Of a stretch of DNA of 64,000 bases, positions 38,375 through 46,164 are shown piece after piece (the first letter of the stretch is position 1; every line of letters starts with the position of its first letter). The position numbers were made by a program, and so were the translations under genes. This DNA comes from Crystallibacter permensis (GTDB lineage: Bacteria > Actinomycetota > Actinomycetes > Actinomycetales > Micrococcaceae). Under the pieces are notes generated by a model. The model had not been told where the DNA came from. It saw only the letters and a list, made by a program, of their open reading frames with translations, and ran no database searches. Where the stretch lies: assembly GCF_025960875.1 (NCBI RefSeq), contig NZ_JAODLR010000016.1, positions 46,996 through 110,995 on the forward strand. The letters are read 5' to 3'.

Positions 38375-39012
38375 GGCTCAACAATGCAGGAGCCCTGGAA
38401 CGCTCGGGTCACGAGTTGCTTTCAGAGCACACCCCCGTTTGAAGCACCATTGGATGTGCATCACCGATCGTCAGTCCCCCCGTGCGTTCTTCTAAGACCC
38501 GCTTAGACGAGACTTACACAGCAATTGGGAGGAGTTGGCACGCACACACGTCCGTATCTCCGACTCACCTCCGGGCGCTATCCAACCGACGCACGACTCG
38601 CCCAGCTTATCGGCGAACACACGATGAAGAGTGACGAATTCGCGAGCCTTTGGGCTGAAGGCGACGTCGTCGACTGCGTCGACTACACCGTCGCCCTAGC
38701 GGGAGCAGGATTCGACATACCCCAAGCTCACGGCACTACCCCTTGGCTATTTTAGAGACCGCACCACCAGTGGGTCCTTTGAACAACAGAGCAGCATTCT
38801 CGACGAAACCAAACCGCGGGCGCTGGCGGTAACCGTATCCTTGTTAGATCGGGAACGACGTCGTCGAGCTCGACGGCAGCTACGCCGGCTAGCAAACCTG
38901 GCAGAACTCCGGCCGGTTAATCAAAGCATAGAACCACCGGCACCGCACGGCTCGAAGAACCCGCTGTCAGGAACGGCCTGGCCGTGTACGAAAAGAGATA
39001 AGGAATCCCTTC
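38375..39012. other. Mostly non-coding; one weak small ORF
   Basis: A 638-bp spacer. A 43-codon frame at 38624-38755 (MKSDEFASLWAEGDVVDCVD...) is the only stretch with a hint of coding character. It has no clear ribosome-binding site or family, so it is not called as a gene. No IS end or hairpin was recognised. Confidence 0.35.
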
Positions 39013-39285
39013 ATGATGAACGGCTTTGGTATGGACGGGATGGGGCTTGCGTGGATCTTCTGGCTTCTGCTGATCGCGGGCCTGGTCACGCTCGCCGTGG
39101 TGCTGGTCAAAGCCTTCACCCGCAACGCCGGCGGAAACGCGCCCGCCGATGGGCAGGGATTACCGCGCACGGGTGCGGGCCATGCCCGCGCCCGGGAGAT
39201 CCTTGAGGAGCGTTACGCCCGCGGGGAGATCAGCACGGAGGAATACCAGGAACGGCGACGGATACTGGATGAGGAGGGCAGGTGA
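39013..39285 (+). CDS. Small membrane protein with C-terminal SHOCT domain
   Basis: A 90-residue protein. A Met/Gly-rich start (MMNGFGMDGMGLAW) runs into one transmembrane helix, then a flexible linker, then a SHOCT module (AREILEERYARGEISTEEYQ followed by ERRRIL). SHOCT is a short oligomerisation or targeting domain. Proteins with this layout are frequent beside copper oxidases. Its stop overlaps the GTG of the multicopper oxidase gene by 4 bp, so the two are translationally coupled. It may anchor or assist that enzyme (inference). Confidence 0.88.
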   Translation: MMNGFGMDGMGLAWIFWLLLIAGLVTLAVVLVKAFTRNAGGNAPADGQGLPRTGAGHARAREILEERYARGEISTEEYQERRRILDEEGR

Positions 39286-40766
39286 GGCCGCTGACACGCC
39301 GCCAGTTGCTGGCACTGGGTGCGGTCGGGGCCGGTGCTACGGCTGCCGGCGGTGCCGGGCTGTGGCTGACCACCGGCAACGGACCGGGATACACCGGGGG
39401 TAAGGACCTGGCAGAACCGCAGGTGCTAGCCAGCCGCGACGGGGTACTTGAGCTGGACCTGACCGCCGCGCCGGCACGGGTCCGCGTCGGCGAGCGGGAG
39501 GCCTCCGTTCAGGCGTTCAATGGCTCCCTGCCCGGTCCAACCCTGCGGGCACGCGCGGGCGACACAATCCGGGTCACAATGCGCAACGGGCTGCAGGCTC
39601 CCACGAACCTGCACGTGCACGGACTGCACGTCTCCCCACAGGGCAACAGCGACAACCCCTTCGTAAGCATTGATCCGGGCGGGTCCTTCGACTACGAGTT
39701 CGCCCTGCCCGGGGACCACCCGCCGGGTACCTACTGGTACCATCCCCACCGCCACGGGCACGTCGCCGGCCAGGTCGCCGCCGGCCTCTACGGTGCCATC
39801 GTGGTGGAGGACTCCGACCCGGTTCCGGTCACCCGGGACCGGGTGCTGGTGGTCTCCGACCTGTCCCTGGACGCTTCCGGGAATCTCGCCGAGGTGGACC
39901 AGATGCAGCAGATGATGGGACGTGAGGGAGAGCTCGTCCTGGTCAACGGGCAGCTCCGCCCGCAACTGCGCGCCGCCCCCGGGGAGCGGGAGCGGTGGCG
40001 GCTCATCAATGCCTGCCCCTCCCGGTACCTGCGCCTGGGACTGGAGGGCCAAGGGGTCCGGCTGCTCAGCCGGGACCTCGGGCGCCTGCCGATCCCCGAG
40101 GACGTCACCGAAGTGGTTCTCGCCCCCGGCAACCGCATTGAGCTGCTCGTGGAAACGCGCCAAGGAGCCTCCGCCCTCACGGCTGCCCCCGTGGACCGCG
40201 GCAACATGAACGGCATGATGGGCGGGGCCATGAGGGGTGCCAACGTACCCGGTGGCGATCCGGTCGAACTGCTCACCCTGGCCGTCTCGGGAAGCGCGGA
40301 CGCAGACCCCGGGCCCGTGCCCGAAGGCCGGCCCCTGCGCGATCTGCGGAACGAGCCGGTCATCGCCGCACGCACCTTGGACTTCGCCATGGGCATGAAT
40401 GGAAACATGGGCAGGGGAATGGGCAACGGACAGGGTGCCAGGATGGCCTTCACCATCAACGGACGGGAGTTCGACCCCGAACGGCTCGACGAGTCGGTAG
40501 CAGCCGGGACCGTGGAGGAGTGGATCCTGACCAACTCCAGCCCCATGGACCACCCCATCCATTTGCACGTGTGGCCCATGCAGATCGTCCAGGACGGCGA
40601 CCGCGACGTGACCGAGCCTAAATGGCAGGACGTCGTCAACGTCCCGGCCCGCAGCAAGGTGAAAGTCCGGGTGGCCTTCGACGACTTCGCCGGCCGCACC
40701 GTGATCCACTGCCACATCCTGGACCACGAAGACCAAGGTATGATGGCCACCGTCCAAGCCCGCTGA
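39282..40766 (+). CDS. Tat-exported multicopper oxidase (CueO/SufI-like)
   Basis: A 494-residue multicopper oxidase with a twin-arginine signal (LTRRQLLALGAVGAGATAAG) and no lipobox cysteine, unlike the two copies at 28 and 51 kb. Copper sites: LHVHGLHVSPQG, YWYHPHRHGHVAGQ, HPIHLHVWPMQI and HCHILDHEDQGMM. A Met-rich stretch (GNMNGMMGGAMRG; GMNGNMGRGMGNGQG) near the T1 site fits a cuprous oxidase. It should oxidise Cu(I) outside the cell. Its sequence is clearly diverged from the other two, so it is a separate lineage rather than a recent duplicate. It is followed at once by a hairpin terminator. Confidence 0.92.
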   Translation: MRPLTRRQLLALGAVGAGATAAGGAGLWLTTGNGPGYTGGKDLAEPQVLASRDGVLELDLTAAPARVRVGEREASVQAFNGSLPGPTLRARAGDTIRVTMRNGLQAPTNLHVHGLHVSPQGNSDNPFVSIDPGGSFDYEFALPGDHPPGTYWYHPHRHGHVAGQVAAGLYGAIVVEDSDPVPVTRDRVLVVSDLSLDASGNLAEVDQMQQMMGREGELVLVNGQLRPQLRAAPGERERWRLINACPSRYLRLGLEGQGVRLLSRDLGRLPIPEDVTEVVLAPGNRIELLVETRQGASALTAAPVDRGNMNGMMGGAMRGANVPGGDPVELLTLAVSGSADADPGPVPEGRPLRDLRNEPVIAARTLDFAMGMNGNMGRGMGNGQGARMAFTINGREFDPERLDESVAAGTVEEWILTNSSPMDHPIHLHVWPMQIVQDGDRDVTEPKWQDVVNVPARSKVKVRVAFDDFAGRTVIHCHILDHEDQGMMATVQAR

Positions 40767-40781
40767 CCCGCCAGCGGGCTT
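40756..40781 (+). terminator. Hairpin overlapping the oxidase stop
   Basis: A perfect 10-bp stem, AAGCCCGCTG (40756-40765) with CAGCGGGCTT (40772-40781), with a 6-nt loop containing the stop codon end. Only two T follow, so it is probably a weak or Rho-assisted terminator. Confidence 0.6.
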
Positions 40782-40914
40782 CGACCGTGGTCATCATTGC
40801 AACCCTTGGCTCTGCGACCCCGCCGCGAAACCGGGACGGCCTTGCTCCAGGTCCGTTCGCATTCGAAACCAGCACCGGCTACAAAGCGGGCACCACGTTT
40901 CGAAGGAAACCACC

Positions 40915-41526
40915 ATGAAACGCTTTACTGCCCTCTCTGCAACGGCCGTCACAGCCGCCCTTTTCCTGGCAGGCTGCGCCTCCGACACCGGATCGGACAC
41001 TGCCGCGGAGACCACGCAGGGCGTGGAAACCATGTCCCAGTCCCCTTCCGCTGCCTCTTCCGGGGTTGCCGGTGACCACAACAGTGCTGATGTGATGTTC
41101 GCGCAGATGACGACTCCGCACCACGAGCAGGCCGTGCAGATGAGCGAGATCATGCTGGCTAAAGACGGCTTGGACGCGCAGATCACGCAGCTGGCCGAAG
41201 AAATCAAGGCCGCCCAGGGGCCCGAAATCGAGAAAGTGACCGGCTGGCTCGAGGCCTGGGGCGAGCCGACGGAAACGTCCGGCGGCCATGCCATGGAAGG
41301 CATGATGAGCCCGGATGATCTCGGGAAGCTCGAAGCCGCCCAGAGCGATGACGCAGCCCGGATGTTTCTGGACCAGATGATCGAGCACCAGGAAGGCGCC
41401 GTCGCGATGGCCGAAGAGGAAGTGGCCAACGGCTCCAATCCGGAGGCAGTTGCCCTGGCCAAGCAGGTCGTGGAAGACCAGGAAGCGGAGATCGAGAAGA
41501 TGAAGGATCTTATCGCCGCTCTCTGA
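40915..41526 (+). CDS. DUF305 lipoprotein, copy 1
   Basis: A 203-residue lipoprotein (lipobox FLAGC, Cys21) with two DUF305 repeats. The first is MFAQMTTPHHEQAVQMSEIM and the second MFLDQMIEHQEGAVAMAEEE. The repeated His-His/Met helices form a ferritin-like bundle; DUF305 proteins are linked to copper or other metals in exported form, but no activity is established. The second repeat has HQ where the sister gene at 44463 has HH. A Met/Gly-rich HAMEGMMSPDD linker joins the repeats. The 3' side was hit by an IS1595-type element starting 44 bp after the stop. Confidence 0.9.
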   Translation: MKRFTALSATAVTAALFLAGCASDTGSDTAAETTQGVETMSQSPSAASSGVAGDHNSADVMFAQMTTPHHEQAVQMSEIMLAKDGLDAQITQLAEEIKAAQGPEIEKVTGWLEAWGEPTETSGGHAMEGMMSPDDLGKLEAAQSDDAARMFLDQMIEHQEGAVAMAEEEVANGSNPEAVALAKQVVEDQEAEIEKMKDLIAAL

Positions 41527-41570
41527 CACCTCCTGTCTCCCCATTCCCGGGCACTGGCTCTAATCCCGTG

Positions 41571-41752
41571 CCTCGACGAGTTCACCTTCCGGTTCAACCG
41601 GCGCACGTCCAAGAGCCGTGGATTGCTCTTCTACCGTCTGCTGGACCAGGCCGTGAACACCGGTCCTCATCCACTGAACACCGGTCCTCATCCACTGAAA
41701 ACGCTCGTTATCCCGGAAAGCGAGAAGGACTTCAGCTAAGCAGATACCTAAT
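41571..41752 (+). mobile_element. IS1595-type transposase C-terminal remnant, second copy
   Basis: A frame coding LDEFTFRFNRRTSKSRGLLF and YRLLDQAV, ending TAA at 41737-41739, followed by the IS end GCAGATACCTAAT (41740-41752). It is the same segment as at 2150-2370, in the opposite orientation. It contains an internal 21-bp tandem duplication. The stop codon of the neighbouring minus-strand DUF305 gene lies inside the IS end. Confidence 0.78.
41654..41698 (+). repeat. 21-bp tandem duplication inside the IS1595 remnant
   Basis: The unit TGAACACCGGTCCTCATCCAC occurs twice in tandem, followed by a third TGA. The sister remnant at 2.2 kb has one copy of the corresponding sequence. Confidence 0.95.
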
Positions 41753-42235
41753 TCATTTGTTCTGTTTCACGGTCCATCTTTGCCATTTCCCGACGGGCTT
41801 CACGGGGAGCTTCCTCCTTCGCCTCCTCGGGTGTCAGGCCGTACCATTCATCCAGCCACCGGGTGAACTGGTCGATCTGGTGCTGCTGGTTGGCGATGAT
41901 GTTCTCGGCGTGGGTACGGATGTCCGGGCGCTCGCCCCGCTCAAGTTCGAGCTCCGCCATTTCAATGGCTGCACGGTGGTGCGGAATGATCGCCGCCATG
42001 AAGGTTACTTCGAGCTCTTTGCCTTCCAGATTGGCAGGGTTTCGCCGAACTCATAAACAGTGGGAGAGGTTGGTTCCGGCTGCTCCCCCGATTCAGCCGT
42101 ACGTGCCTGTGTCAGTACTGTTGCCGGTACTTCCGTTGCGGCAGTTGCTACTGGCGTGCTGCCCAGCATGGCCGCCAGCATGGCGGCGGAAACTGCAGCC
42201 GCGGCGCGGCCGCGGAGGGCGTGATTTGTTTGCAT
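41748..42235 (-). pseudogene. Single-domain DUF305 protein gene, frameshifted
   Basis: Start ATG 42235 gives a signal peptide (AAVSAAMLAAMLGSTPVATA) and then TVYEFGETLPIWKAKSSK before a stop at about 42005. Sequence coding NLEGKELEVTFMAAIIPHHR continues in another frame: one base is missing near 42040. The remainder is a DUF305 domain (PHHRAAIEMAELELERGE; NIIANQQHQIDQFTRWL). Its last codon and stop come from the IS1595 end, so the C-terminus is also altered. It is probably non-functional as read. Confidence 0.8.
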
Positions 42236-42338
42236 CGTCTTACGTCTTTCGTTCACGTTCGTGCTTCGGTTCCGGCCACCGGGTGCCGGGACTGTCCTCT
42301 AGGGAAATCCGGGCACCCGGTGGGACTTGCGCGACCGG

Positions 42339-42746
42339 CTAGCCCAGAGAGCCCAGCAGGTCGGCGCAGGCCTGTTCGCAGCGGCGACAGGCCTCTGCGC
42401 AGACGCGGCAGTGGTCGTGCATGGAGGCGTGTTGTTCGCATTCGTCGGCGCAGGCCTTGCAGACGGTCCGGCAGGCTTCCAGGACGGCGCGGGTAACGTT
42501 TGCGTCGTACCCGGTGTGCCGCGAGAGGATGTTGCCCGTCGTCACGCAGATGTCGGCGCAGTCGAGGTTGGTGCGGATGCACTTGGTCAGCTCGGCGACC
42601 ATGTCTTCGCTGAGGCACGCATCCGCGCAGGCCGTGCAGGTCTGCGCGCATTCGAAACAGGCCCGGATGCACTCGATAAGTTTCGCCTTGTCGACGTTCC
42701 CCAGGTCCTTGGGGTAAGTGTCCAGCATTGTCTGTACGTGTGTCAT
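42339..42746 (-). CDS. Csp3-like cytosolic copper-storage four-helix-bundle protein
   Basis: A 135-residue helical protein with 18 cysteines, mostly in Cxx(x)C steps along the helices: IECIRACFECAQTCTACADA, KCIRTNLDCADIC, ACRTVCKACADECEQ and HCRVCAEACRRCEQAC. This is the signature of Csp copper-storage proteins, whose bundle core binds many Cu(I) ions. There is no signal peptide from ATG 42746 (GGAGAAG upstream), so it is of the cytosolic Csp3 type. The longer upstream frame has no ribosome-binding site. It buffers Cu(I) that escapes the exporters. Confidence 0.93.
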   Translation of the reverse strand: MTHVQTMLDTYPKDLGNVDKAKLIECIRACFECAQTCTACADACLSEDMVAELTKCIRTNLDCADICVTTGNILSRHTGYDANVTRAVLEACRTVCKACADECEQHASMHDHCRVCAEACRRCEQACADLLGSLG

Positions 42747-42959
42747 TGTTCTTCTCCGATTCGTTCTTGGTGTCACCGGTGGCGGTTGCGGCCACCATGG
42801 TTTCGGTACGGTGCGTTGTGCCTGTCTTGCTGCTGGATCCTGTCTGCCTCCCCGTTGAAAACGCCGGAACGGTCGCCGGCGAGGGGAAGGCATGCGGGCA
42901 GGGCCGCTCAACGAGCGCATCCGCCAGGCGGCCGGCACCCGGCAGACACGGGGCCAGGT

Positions 42960-43406
42960 TTATGTCCGGCTGATCGACATCTCGACGAGGGATGGTGACG
43001 GCGGAGGCGGCCCCGGATCCATGCCCGTCGGCGACGGTGCCGCCACGAGCGGATCAGTCAGTGCGTGCTCGGGCAGGACCAAAACGGCTTGCCCTTCGGG
43101 GCGCTGGACGGCTGCATAGGTGTCCGGTGCCGCGTAGTCTCCACAGCAGTCATGGCGGTGGCCTTCCGCATGAGGCGCCGTGTCCAGCGCTGGTCCTATC
43201 CCCGGACCCACTGGAGGCTTTACGTGGTGGGCATGCCCGGCCGCTGCTGGCTCCGCAGAAATCCGGCCACCTGCTTCCGGCTGCCCGGTGACGCACACGG
43301 CCATCACGCTCGCAACGAGGAGCGTGATGGCCACACCGGCAATGATGCTTCGCCAGGCCCCCACCCGGTGAAGCATCGCTGCAGGACGTCTCGTAAGCCG
43401 GATCAT
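42960..43406 (-). CDS. Small exported/membrane protein with SPSLVEMSISRT tail, member 3 (DUF6153-like)
   Basis: A 148-residue protein from ATG 43406 (GGAAGG just upstream). It has an N-terminal helix (SIIAGVAITLLVASVMAVCV), a His/Cys-rich middle (GHAHHVKPP; EGHRHDCCGDY), a Pro-rich end and the tail PSPSLVEMSISRT shared with four other proteins here. There is no second helix, so it is anchored by its signal or secreted. The HDCC centre is a plausible copper site (inference). It is upstream of and on the same strand as the copper-storage gene. Confidence 0.75.
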   Translation of the reverse strand: MIRLTRRPAAMLHRVGAWRSIIAGVAITLLVASVMAVCVTGQPEAGGRISAEPAAAGHAHHVKPPVGPGIGPALDTAPHAEGHRHDCCGDYAAPDTYAAVQRPEGQAVLVLPEHALTDPLVAAPSPTGMDPGPPPPSPSLVEMSISRT

Positions 43407-43544
43407 GATCCTTCCATAGGGACGAACATGTCTGGCCCACACTACCGATGCGCCTCAGGTCCGGCTACCCCAAAAGCCGAACTGCACCGTAAAGCGAAAG
43501 CGCAGCACAACCGCCAACCGACCGCCAGCAGCTTCGCCTCGATC

Positions 43545-43787
43545 GGCCGTGGGGTCGAAGCCGACGTCGGTGCCTCCGCCAGCTACGGCAAGATGATCCT
43601 GAACCTCATCTGGGCCAAGGGCTACAAGGTCATCGCCGTTCCCTGACTGCGGGCTGTGCGGGTCTTTGCCAGCGTCGCAATCTCCCCTGCAGTAGCAGGC
43701 GTACTGATGCCGGTGTCCACCATCGTCGTGGACCTGAACGCCCAGCTGCTGCGGCCGGATCAAGCTCGATGCGGCCGCGGTGCAATA
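43545..43787 (+). pseudogene. C-terminal remnant of a CopB-like P1B ATPase
   Basis: One frame reads SYGKMILNLIWAKGYKVIAV, the M7 region of heavy-metal ATPases, then an in-frame TGA at 43643-43645. After it come VFASVAISPAVAGVLMPVST and IVVDLNAQLLR, the last helix and NAQLLRR end of such pumps. A final frameshift gives RIKLDAAAVQ and a TAA at 43785-43787. The catalytic domains are gone. It shows that another copper ATPase once stood here. Confidence 0.75.
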
Positions 43788-43809
43788 AGCCGTAGCCGTG
43801 GCGCAGAAC

Positions 43810-43839
43810 ACAGGCCCTGCCGGATTCGGCAGGGCCTGT
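43810..43839 (+). terminator. Strong hairpin after the ATPase remnant
   Basis: ACAGGCCCTGCCG (43810-43822), loop GATT, CGGCAGGGCCTGT (43827-43839): a perfect 13-bp stem located 22 bp after the ATPase remnant's stop. There is no T-tract. Confidence 0.6.
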
Positions 43840-43895
43840 ACAGCTTCGGTACCCTTGACATGGGACCGATCAGGATCGACTGGAAGGCAGGACTG

Positions 43896-44345
43896 ATGAA
43901 CCACCGCATCATGTCAGGCCTCTCCCTGCCCATCCGCCACTCACTGACACTGCTTTTGGGCCTAGCAGCGGTTATCACCGGGATCCTCGGGATGCACATC
44001 CTGAACATCTCCCACGGCCCCGGATCCGGCAGCCTCGACGTAACCGTCACGACAGCTGCCGCCCATACCGCGAGTCATTCGTCTGATGCGGAAGCCGCCG
44101 TACCCAGCCACGCCACGCCCCCAGACTCAGCCGGTTGCACCGGGCCCTGTGGAGGCGAGCATGATTTGATGGCCGCCGCCTGCGTGCTGATGATGGTGGT
44201 GGCCAGCTTCGCCCTGTTTTTCAAGCCAAACCGGCTGCGGACCGAAAGCCGGCACGGTTTGCGGGCACCGCCCCACCCTGTGCCCTGGTCCACGTCCATG
44301 CTCCGGCCTCCTTCGCTCGTTCAGCTCTCTATCAGCCGCACCTAG
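43896..44345 (+). CDS. Small membrane protein with RPPSLVQLSISRT tail, member 4 (DUF6153-like)
   Basis: A 149-residue protein from ATG 43896 (GGAAGG upstream). It has a first helix with LLLGLAAVITGILGMHIL, a His-bearing loop (HTASHSSDAEAAVPSHATPP), a Cys/His motif CTGPCGGEHD, a second helix (LMAAACVLMMVVASFALFF) and the tail MLRPPSLVQLSISRT. It is most like member 2 at 27348. It begins the long plus-strand copper block and precedes a DUF305 lipoprotein by 117 bp. Function unknown; a membrane copper-binding role is inferred from motif and context. Confidence 0.78.
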   Translation: MNHRIMSGLSLPIRHSLTLLLGLAAVITGILGMHILNISHGPGSGSLDVTVTTAAAHTASHSSDAEAAVPSHATPPDSAGCTGPCGGEHDLMAAACVLMMVVASFALFFKPNRLRTESRHGLRAPPHPVPWSTSMLRPPSLVQLSISRT

Positions 44346-44462
44346 AATCCCTGCGCCTTCTCCCCTATGGGCGAGGCGTGTTTCCGCATGCCCTGCAGCG
44401 TGTAGAGGGCATGCTCACTGATAGCCAGCAGTATTTGAGAACATTTTTTGAAGGAATCCACC

Positions 44463-45080
44463 ATGAAGCGCTTTAGCGCCATTTCAGCAACCGCCGTTGC
44501 CGCCGCCCTCTTTCTGGCCGGCTGCGGCTCGGACACAGGATCGGACACCGCCGAAGGAACCATGCCGGGCATGGACCACGGCAGCATGTCTGCATCCCCC
44601 TCGGCTGCCTCTTCCGGGGTCGCCGCCGACAATAACAGCGCGGACGCCATGTTCGCGCAGATGATGCTCCCCCACCACGAGCAGGCCGTGGAAATGAGCG
44701 ACATCATGCTCGCCAAGGACAACCTCGATCCGCAGATCATGCAATTAGCCGAAGACATCAAGGCCGCCCAAGGTCCGGAAATCGAGAAAATGACCGGCTG
44801 GCTGCAAGCTTGGGGCGAGCCGATGGAAATGTCCGGCGATCACGCCATGGAAGGCATGATGAGCCCGGACGACCTTGCCCAGCTTGAGGCAGCCCAGGGC
44901 GATGAGGCAGCCCGGATGTTCCTGACCCAGATGATCGCCCACCACGAAGGTGCCGTGGCAATGGCTGAAGAAGAAATCGCCAACGGGCAGGACCCTGACG
45001 CCGTCGCCCTCGCCGAGGCGGTTGTCGCTGACCAGAGTGCAGAAATCGAGAAGATGAAAGAACTTCTCGCCGGTCTCTGA
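44463..45080 (+). CDS. DUF305 lipoprotein, copy 2
   Basis: A 205-residue lipoprotein (lipobox FLAGC, Cys21), largely identical in layout to copy 1 at 40915. After an MPGMDHGSM insert come two DUF305 repeats: MFAQMMLPHHEQAVEMSDIM and MFLTQMIAHHEGAVAMAEEE, both with intact His-His pairs. The linker is DHAMEGMMSPDDLAQLEAAQ. The extra Met and His residues compared with copy 1 favour Cu(I)/Cu(II) binding. A clear hairpin follows the gene. The two intact copies probably arose by duplication within this island. Confidence 0.92.
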   Translation: MKRFSAISATAVAAALFLAGCGSDTGSDTAEGTMPGMDHGSMSASPSAASSGVAADNNSADAMFAQMMLPHHEQAVEMSDIMLAKDNLDPQIMQLAEDIKAAQGPEIEKMTGWLQAWGEPMEMSGDHAMEGMMSPDDLAQLEAAQGDEAARMFLTQMIAHHEGAVAMAEEEIANGQDPDAVALAEAVVADQSAEIEKMKELLAGL

Positions 45081-45097
45081 CATCTTCTTTCACGCAA

Positions 45098-45125
45098 CCG
45101 GGCACAGAACCGTTCCTGTGCCCGG
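45098..45125 (+). terminator. Hairpin after DUF305 copy 2
   Basis: CCGGGCACAG (45098-45107) and CTGTGCCCGG (45116-45125) form a perfect 10-bp stem with an 8-nt loop. No T-run follows, so read-through into the downstream cluster is possible. Confidence 0.6.
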
Positions 45126-45194
45126 ACAACGTGCTATCCCTCCCCCAGGCCCGCGTACGCGGCTGCCGTCCCCTTATTGGAGACTCTTTCCCTG

Positions 45195-46085
45195 ATGAAC
45201 CGTTCACCCATGTCCCTTAAGTCCTCCCGGATCCGCATCTGGAAGCGGGGAGCCCTTACCTCTGCTGCCATGTCCGTAGCGTTGCTCGCCGCAGGCTGCG
45301 CCCAACCCGCGGAAACCCCTGATCCTGCCGCTGATACCGGTGCCTCCCCCTACGGCCACGTACACGGCATGAGCGTCGACCCGGCATCCGGCCAGGTTCT
45401 GCTGGCCACGCACGATGGTCTCTTCAACGTTACGGCGGAGAAACCCGAAAAGATCGGGCCAACCATCGACCTGATGGGCTTCTCACCCGCCGGAAACGAC
45501 CATTTCTACGCCTCCGGCCATCCCGGCCCCGGGTCGGATCTACCGAACCCGGCGGGCCTGATCCACTCGACCGACGGCGGGAAAACCTGGGAACCGCTTT
45601 CCCGCCAGGGTGAATCCGATTTCCACGCCCTGACCGTGACACGTAACGGGATCGTCGGATTCGACGGCGAACTGAGGCTCACCGGCGATCTGGAGACCTG
45701 GACGACTTCGGAAACAGGCATCCGCCCGTACAGTTTGGCCGGCACGTCGCTGAGCCCGGTTGTCCTGGCTACAACGGAGGAAGGCGTCCATCGCTCGGAC
45801 GACGGCGGTGAAACCTGGGAACTGCCGGCGAATGCGCCGGTAATGCTCTTGACGACGTTCGCCGACGAGGCGACGGCCGTCGGCGTCGCCCCCGACGGAT
45901 CAGTCCAAGTCAGCCGCGACGCCGGAAAAACGTGGCAGGCGTCCGGCGGTGCCGTTTCCGGCCAGCCTGCAGCGATCGCCGCCGCCCCAGGAGATAAGGG
46001 CCAGCTGCAGATCTGGGTAGCTACGGCCGCCGGCGTCGAGCGCTCGGCAGACAGCGGGGCGACTTTCAGCGTGCTTGAAAGCTGA
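45195..46085 (+). CDS. BNR-repeat lipoprotein (F510_1955-type sialidase-like propeller)
   Basis: A 296-residue exported lipoprotein (lipobox LLAAGC, Cys35). The mature part starts GHVHGMSVDPASGQVLLATH and shows BNR/Asp-box repeats: STDGGKTWEPL, RSDDGGETWELP, VSRDAGKTWQAS and RSADSGATFSV. These form a beta-propeller as in sialidases and photosystem-assembly Ycf48-like proteins. The family is annotated as glycosylhydrolase by fold, but sialidase catalytic residues are not evident, so a binding or assembly role is as likely. It sits in a block with DUF305, Ccs and oxidase genes. Confidence 0.8.
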   Translation: MNRSPMSLKSSRIRIWKRGALTSAAMSVALLAAGCAQPAETPDPAADTGASPYGHVHGMSVDPASGQVLLATHDGLFNVTAEKPEKIGPTIDLMGFSPAGNDHFYASGHPGPGSDLPNPAGLIHSTDGGKTWEPLSRQGESDFHALTVTRNGIVGFDGELRLTGDLETWTTSETGIRPYSLAGTSLSPVVLATTEEGVHRSDDGGETWELPANAPVMLLTTFADEATAVGVAPDGSVQVSRDAGKTWQASGGAVSGQPAAIAAAPGDKGQLQIWVATAAGVERSADSGATFSVLES

Positions 46086-46164
46086 TCCGGTCGTGTCAAT
46101 TGTTCCCGTGGCCTGCCGGCATGCCACCTCGCTGCCGCCCGTACCGCTCCCCCAGAAAGTGGCC

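Noticed and set aside
39426..40757. 443-codon minus-strand frame opposite the multicopper oxidase
   Set aside because: Antisense shadow; the plus strand has all four copper-site motifs.
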